NCBI GenBank assembly: GCA_021793635.1
Contig: JAJYSI010000147.1
Coordinates: 1 to 7,722 of the forward strand
Direction: 5' to 3'
Length of the DNA: 7,722 nt
Origin: Bacteroidota bacterium
GTDB lineage: Bacteria > Bacteroidota > Ignavibacteria > Ignavibacteriales > Ignavibacteriaceae
Below are positions 5,396 through 7,722 of this stretch, one piece after another. The first letter of the stretch is position 1, and every line of letters starts with the position of its first letter. The position numbers and the translations under genes were made by a program. The notes beneath the pieces were generated by a model. The model saw only the letters and a list, made by a program, of their open reading frames with translations, ran no database searches and was not told the DNA's origin.

Positions 5396-7066
5396 ATGAA
5401 ATATTCTTTTACAACACGCTTTGTACTTATTATTTTTTTGTATTTAACATCTCTCACATTATCGCAGACCAATACGGTCGGATTGATATCGTATGATTCA
5501 ACTGCATCATATAACGGATATACACTGTTTTCGCCGATTGCTTCGGACGATACTTATCTGATTGATAACAAAGGCTTTCTTGTCCATTCATGGAGCAGTT
5601 CATACAGACCGGCACAATCTGTTATGCTTCTGCCTGATGGAAGTCTTTTAAGGACAGCTTATGTTCAGAATGCCGATCCGTTTGTTGCCGGCGGTACTGG
5701 CGGGAGAATTGAAAAATATGATTGGAACGGAAATCTTACATGGTCTTTTAATTATTATTCGGCAAATTATTGTACTCATCATGATGCGGCATATCTTCCG
5801 AACGGTGATATCCTTTTAATAGCATGGGAGTTGAAAAGCTATAACCAGGCAATAGCGGCAGGTCGGGACCCTGCAAAACTTGATACCGCTCTTTGGTCAG
5901 GAGAAATTATTGAGGTAAAGCCAACCGGAACAACCGGTGGTGATATAGTTTGGCAATGGCATACATGGGATCACCTTATTCAAGACTATGACTCAACTAA
6001 GGCTAATTATGGAGATGTTTCCAAGCATCCCGAATTGGTAGATATTAATAACGGCTCAACCGGAGAGGATTGGCTGCATATTAATTCCGTAAGCTATAAT
6101 CCGCAAAGGGATGAAATTCTCCTTAGCGTTCACAACTTTAATGAAATATGGGTGATTGATCATTCCACTACTACTGCTCAGGCTGCTGGGCATACCGGCG
6201 GTAAAGAAGGTAAAGGAGGAGATATAATTTACCGATGGGGTAATCCGCAAGCTTACGATGCAGGCACTGCAGCAGATCAAAAACTATTTGCACAGCACGA
6301 TGCAAGCTGGATTGATACAGGTTTAGCCGGGCAAGGCGATATTCTAATTTTTAACAACGGCGATGGAAGACCGGACGGCAATTACTCTTCAATTGATGAG
6401 ATTACTCCGCCTATTAATTCTAACGGTCAATATTATATTGACTCTACAGGTAAATTCGGACCTGCTAAAACAACCTGGCAATACATTGCTGAAACGCCGA
6501 CTACCTTTTTTGCGAAAAATATTTCCGGTGCAGAAAGGCTGCCAAACGGTAATACATTAATTTGCGATGGTACCGCCGGTGAATTTTTCGAGGTAGACCA
6601 TTACGGCAATAAAGTTTGGGATTATATTAACCCGGTTACACGCAACGGAATCTTAACTCAAGGAAGTACGCCGGTATTTAACCTTGTATTTAGAATCTAT
6701 CGTTATTCACCGGATTATTCCGGACTCGTCGGCAAAGATTTATCCGAAAAGGGAAGGATTGAAAAATACCCTCAAAATGTACTAACCAATTATACAGAGC
6801 CGACTGTATACAGACTGAATCAAAACTATCCTAATCCGTTTAATCCTACGACAACAATACAATATGCGATACCGAAGTCAGAACATGTTACATTAAAAGT
6901 ATATGATGAATTAGGAAGAGAGGTAACAACATTAGTGAATGAAAATAAAAGCGCAGCTAAATACAAAATAAGTTTCAATGCATCCAGTCTGCCAAGCGGA
7001 ATTTATTTTTATAAAATTACCGCCGGCAGTTTCAGTGAAGTTAAGAAACTAATACTGTTGAGGTGA
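5396..7066 (+). CDS. Arylsulfotransferase (ASST)-family beta-propeller with T9SS type A sorting domain
   Basis: A 556-residue exported protein: signal peptide at residues 1-23 (MKYSFTTRFVLIIFLYLTSL, cleavage near LSQ), an ASST-type beta-propeller (about 40-440) and a T9SS tail (about 470-556, NQNYPNPFNPTTTIQY, LKVYDELGREVTTLV, terminal KKLILLR). The propeller shows repeated blade motifs LPDGSLL (79-85), LPNGDILLI (134-142) and LPNGNTLI (382-389), and the His-rich positions expected for this group: THHDA (127-131), DWLHINSVSYN (225-235), VHNFNEIWVIDH (245-256) and AQHDASWI (299-306). Known ASST enzymes move sulfate from a phenyl sulfate to another phenol without PAPS, through a sulfated histidine in the periplasm. 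Here the tail predicts action outside the cell. I cannot map the catalytic His with certainty, and many related proteins are uncharacterised, so substrate and activity remain open. No strong Shine-Dalgarno precedes the ATG (AGG at 5391-5393 is too close). Confidence 0.85.
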   Translation: MKYSFTTRFVLIIFLYLTSLTLSQTNTVGLISYDSTASYNGYTLFSPIASDDTYLIDNKGFLVHSWSSSYRPAQSVMLLPDGSLLRTAYVQNADPFVAGGTGGRIEKYDWNGNLTWSFNYYSANYCTHHDAAYLPNGDILLIAWELKSYNQAIAAGRDPAKLDTALWSGEIIEVKPTGTTGGDIVWQWHTWDHLIQDYDSTKANYGDVSKHPELVDINNGSTGEDWLHINSVSYNPQRDEILLSVHNFNEIWVIDHSTTTAQAAGHTGGKEGKGGDIIYRWGNPQAYDAGTAADQKLFAQHDASWIDTGLAGQGDILIFNNGDGRPDGNYSSIDEITPPINSNGQYYIDSTGKFGPAKTTWQYIAETPTTFFAKNISGAERLPNGNTLICDGTAGEFFEVDHYGNKVWDYINPVTRNGILTQGSTPVFNLVFRIYRYSPDYSGLVGKDLSEKGRIEKYPQNVLTNYTEPTVYRLNQNYPNPFNPTTTIQYAIPKSEHVTLKVYDELGREVTTLVNENKSAAKYKISFNASSLPSGIYFYKITAGSFSEVKKLILLR

Positions 7067-7147
7067 AAAAAAAGCATAGGGCATGGTTGCATGGAGATAG
7101 TAATATGTAACAATAAAAATATTGGCGTTTGATTTGTGGGTTTTATT

Positions 7148-7195
7148 AAATCAATTATCAATGTTGATTTTCGAAGATTATAATCTAAGAAAATC
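7148..7195. repeat. Overlapping inverted repeats between convergent genes (possible bidirectional terminator or 3' structure)
   Basis: GATTTTC (7166-7172) pairs with GAAAATC (7189-7195) and encloses a perfect 12-base palindrome AGATTATAATCT (7175-7186), leaving only two-base internal gaps. A second option pairs AAATCAA (7148-7154) with TTGATTT (7164-7170). The two stems share bases 7166-7170 and cannot form together. No T-run follows on either strand, so a classic intrinsic terminator is not shown. Confidence 0.45.
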
Positions 7196-7338
7196 GGAAA
7201 TAGTTGTTTATTACCTAGAGGTGTATAAAGTCTAAGGCAAATAAATTTAGCATGAAGCATGCATGCATTAAACGCAACAGTTTACGAACTAATAAGTGCA
7301 TCCGATAATTTTTTAATTAAGTTTAAATACTTTATAAA

Positions 7339-7722
7339 TTAAAATTCGGCGCTTATACCGATAGAAGGTAAAATGCCTATGGATTTTGATTCATCGAGTG
7401 AGTTTGTTCTATAATCCCAGCTAATAGCGGCAACATTTCTATGGTTGTAGATGTTTTGAATATCCAGATAAGTAATTAAAGCCCATTTATTAAGATTCCA
7501 GCGTTTATCAATTCTTAAGTCCAGGGAATTAAGAGAAGGAAATCTATCGGAATTATAATTAGCCGCACTTTGCAATCCGATGCTGTTATAAGGAGTATAG
7601 GGATTACCGGAAGCGAATCTAAACTTAAAAGAAGCTTCCCATCCTTTTTTGAATATGTAGCCGCCGCTTAAATTGAATATCCATGTCTGATCATAACTGC
7701 CCAGGCTTTGAACTCCGTCCAA
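7339..7722 (-). CDS. TonB-dependent receptor, C-terminal beta-barrel end (5' partial)
   Basis: The frame stays open to the right edge, so only the last 127 residues are seen. They show barrel strands of a TonB-dependent outer-membrane receptor: SYDQTWIFNLSGGYIF (9-24), a WEASFKFRFASGNPYTPY strand-turn (28-45), FPSLNSLDLRIDKRW (61-75), ITYLDIQNIYNHRNV (83-97) and a last strand SIGILPSIGISAEF ending in the Phe expected for recognition by the barrel assembly machinery. Such receptors import siderophores, vitamin complexes or glycans with energy from TonB; the plug domain needed to guess the substrate is outside the window. The gene converges on the ASST-type gene with about 270 bases between them, so they are not one operon. 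The assignment to the family is firm, the substrate unknown. Confidence 0.87.
   Translation of the reverse strand: MDGVQSLGSYDQTWIFNLSGGYIFKKGWEASFKFRFASGNPYTPYNSIGLQSAANYNSDRFPSLNSLDLRIDKRWNLNKWALITYLDIQNIYNHRNVAAISWDYRTNSLDESKSIGILPSIGISAEF

Noticed and set aside
6056..6560. Open frames on both strands within 6056-6560
   Set aside because: Both are shadows of the ASST-type gene, whose propeller motifs run uninterrupted through them.
7009..7260. Minus-strand open frame of 83 codons
   Set aside because: Overlaps the end of the ASST-type T9SS tail and the hairpin region; no start signal and no family likeness.
7251..7268. GCAT repeated in GCATGCATGCAT with another copy nearby
   Set aside because: Very short simple repeat without a context that suggests a function.
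1..7722. CRISPR arrays, tRNA or rRNA genes, insertion sequences
   Set aside because: No regular direct repeats with spacers, no cloverleaf or rRNA-like segment and no transposase-like frame was seen on either strand.

Overview
This AT-rich window (roughly 35% GC by eye, apart from the first ~175 bases) looks like a fragment of a Bacteroidota/Chlorobi-group genome, most likely Ignavibacteria or a close relative. The main reason is three C-terminal type IX secretion (T9SS type A) tails with the NYPNPFNP box that is very common in that group. A TonB-dependent receptor end and a TPR / membrane helix / AraC-type regulator fit the same assignment. No rRNA, tRNA, transposase or CRISPR array was seen.

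Left part (1-1436): the 3' end of an open reading frame that starts outside the window. It joins a GC-rich PHP-type metal-dependent phosphoesterase fragment to an AT-rich T9SS tail, with an abrupt break at about base 175. It is followed by a weakly supported small secreted Cys-containing ORF (642-1004) and a clear SpoVG-family gene (1182-1436). The SpoVG gene has a strong ribosome binding site, a perfect TATAAT box and two tandem palindromes just upstream.

Middle (1501-4252): a minus-strand gene for a membrane-anchored TPR-AraC regulator, then about 950 bases with no large gene. That gap holds short AT-rich repeats, palindromes, and a 33-codon single-helix membrane ORF (3788-3889) preceded by a good sigma70-like promoter and a Shine-Dalgarno-like motif.

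Right part (4253-7722): two consecutive plus-strand genes for exported proteins with T9SS tails. The first is of unknown function. The second is an arylsulfotransferase (ASST)-type beta-propeller. They converge on a minus-strand TonB-dependent receptor gene whose 5' part lies beyond the right edge, and the gap between them carries a compound hairpin.

How the parts may work together is inference. The regulator, divergent from the exported pair, could sense an envelope state and control secreted or surface proteins. The ASST-like protein would act outside the cell on sulfated or phenolic compounds, and the TonB receptor could import related molecules. Nothing in the sequence proves this link.
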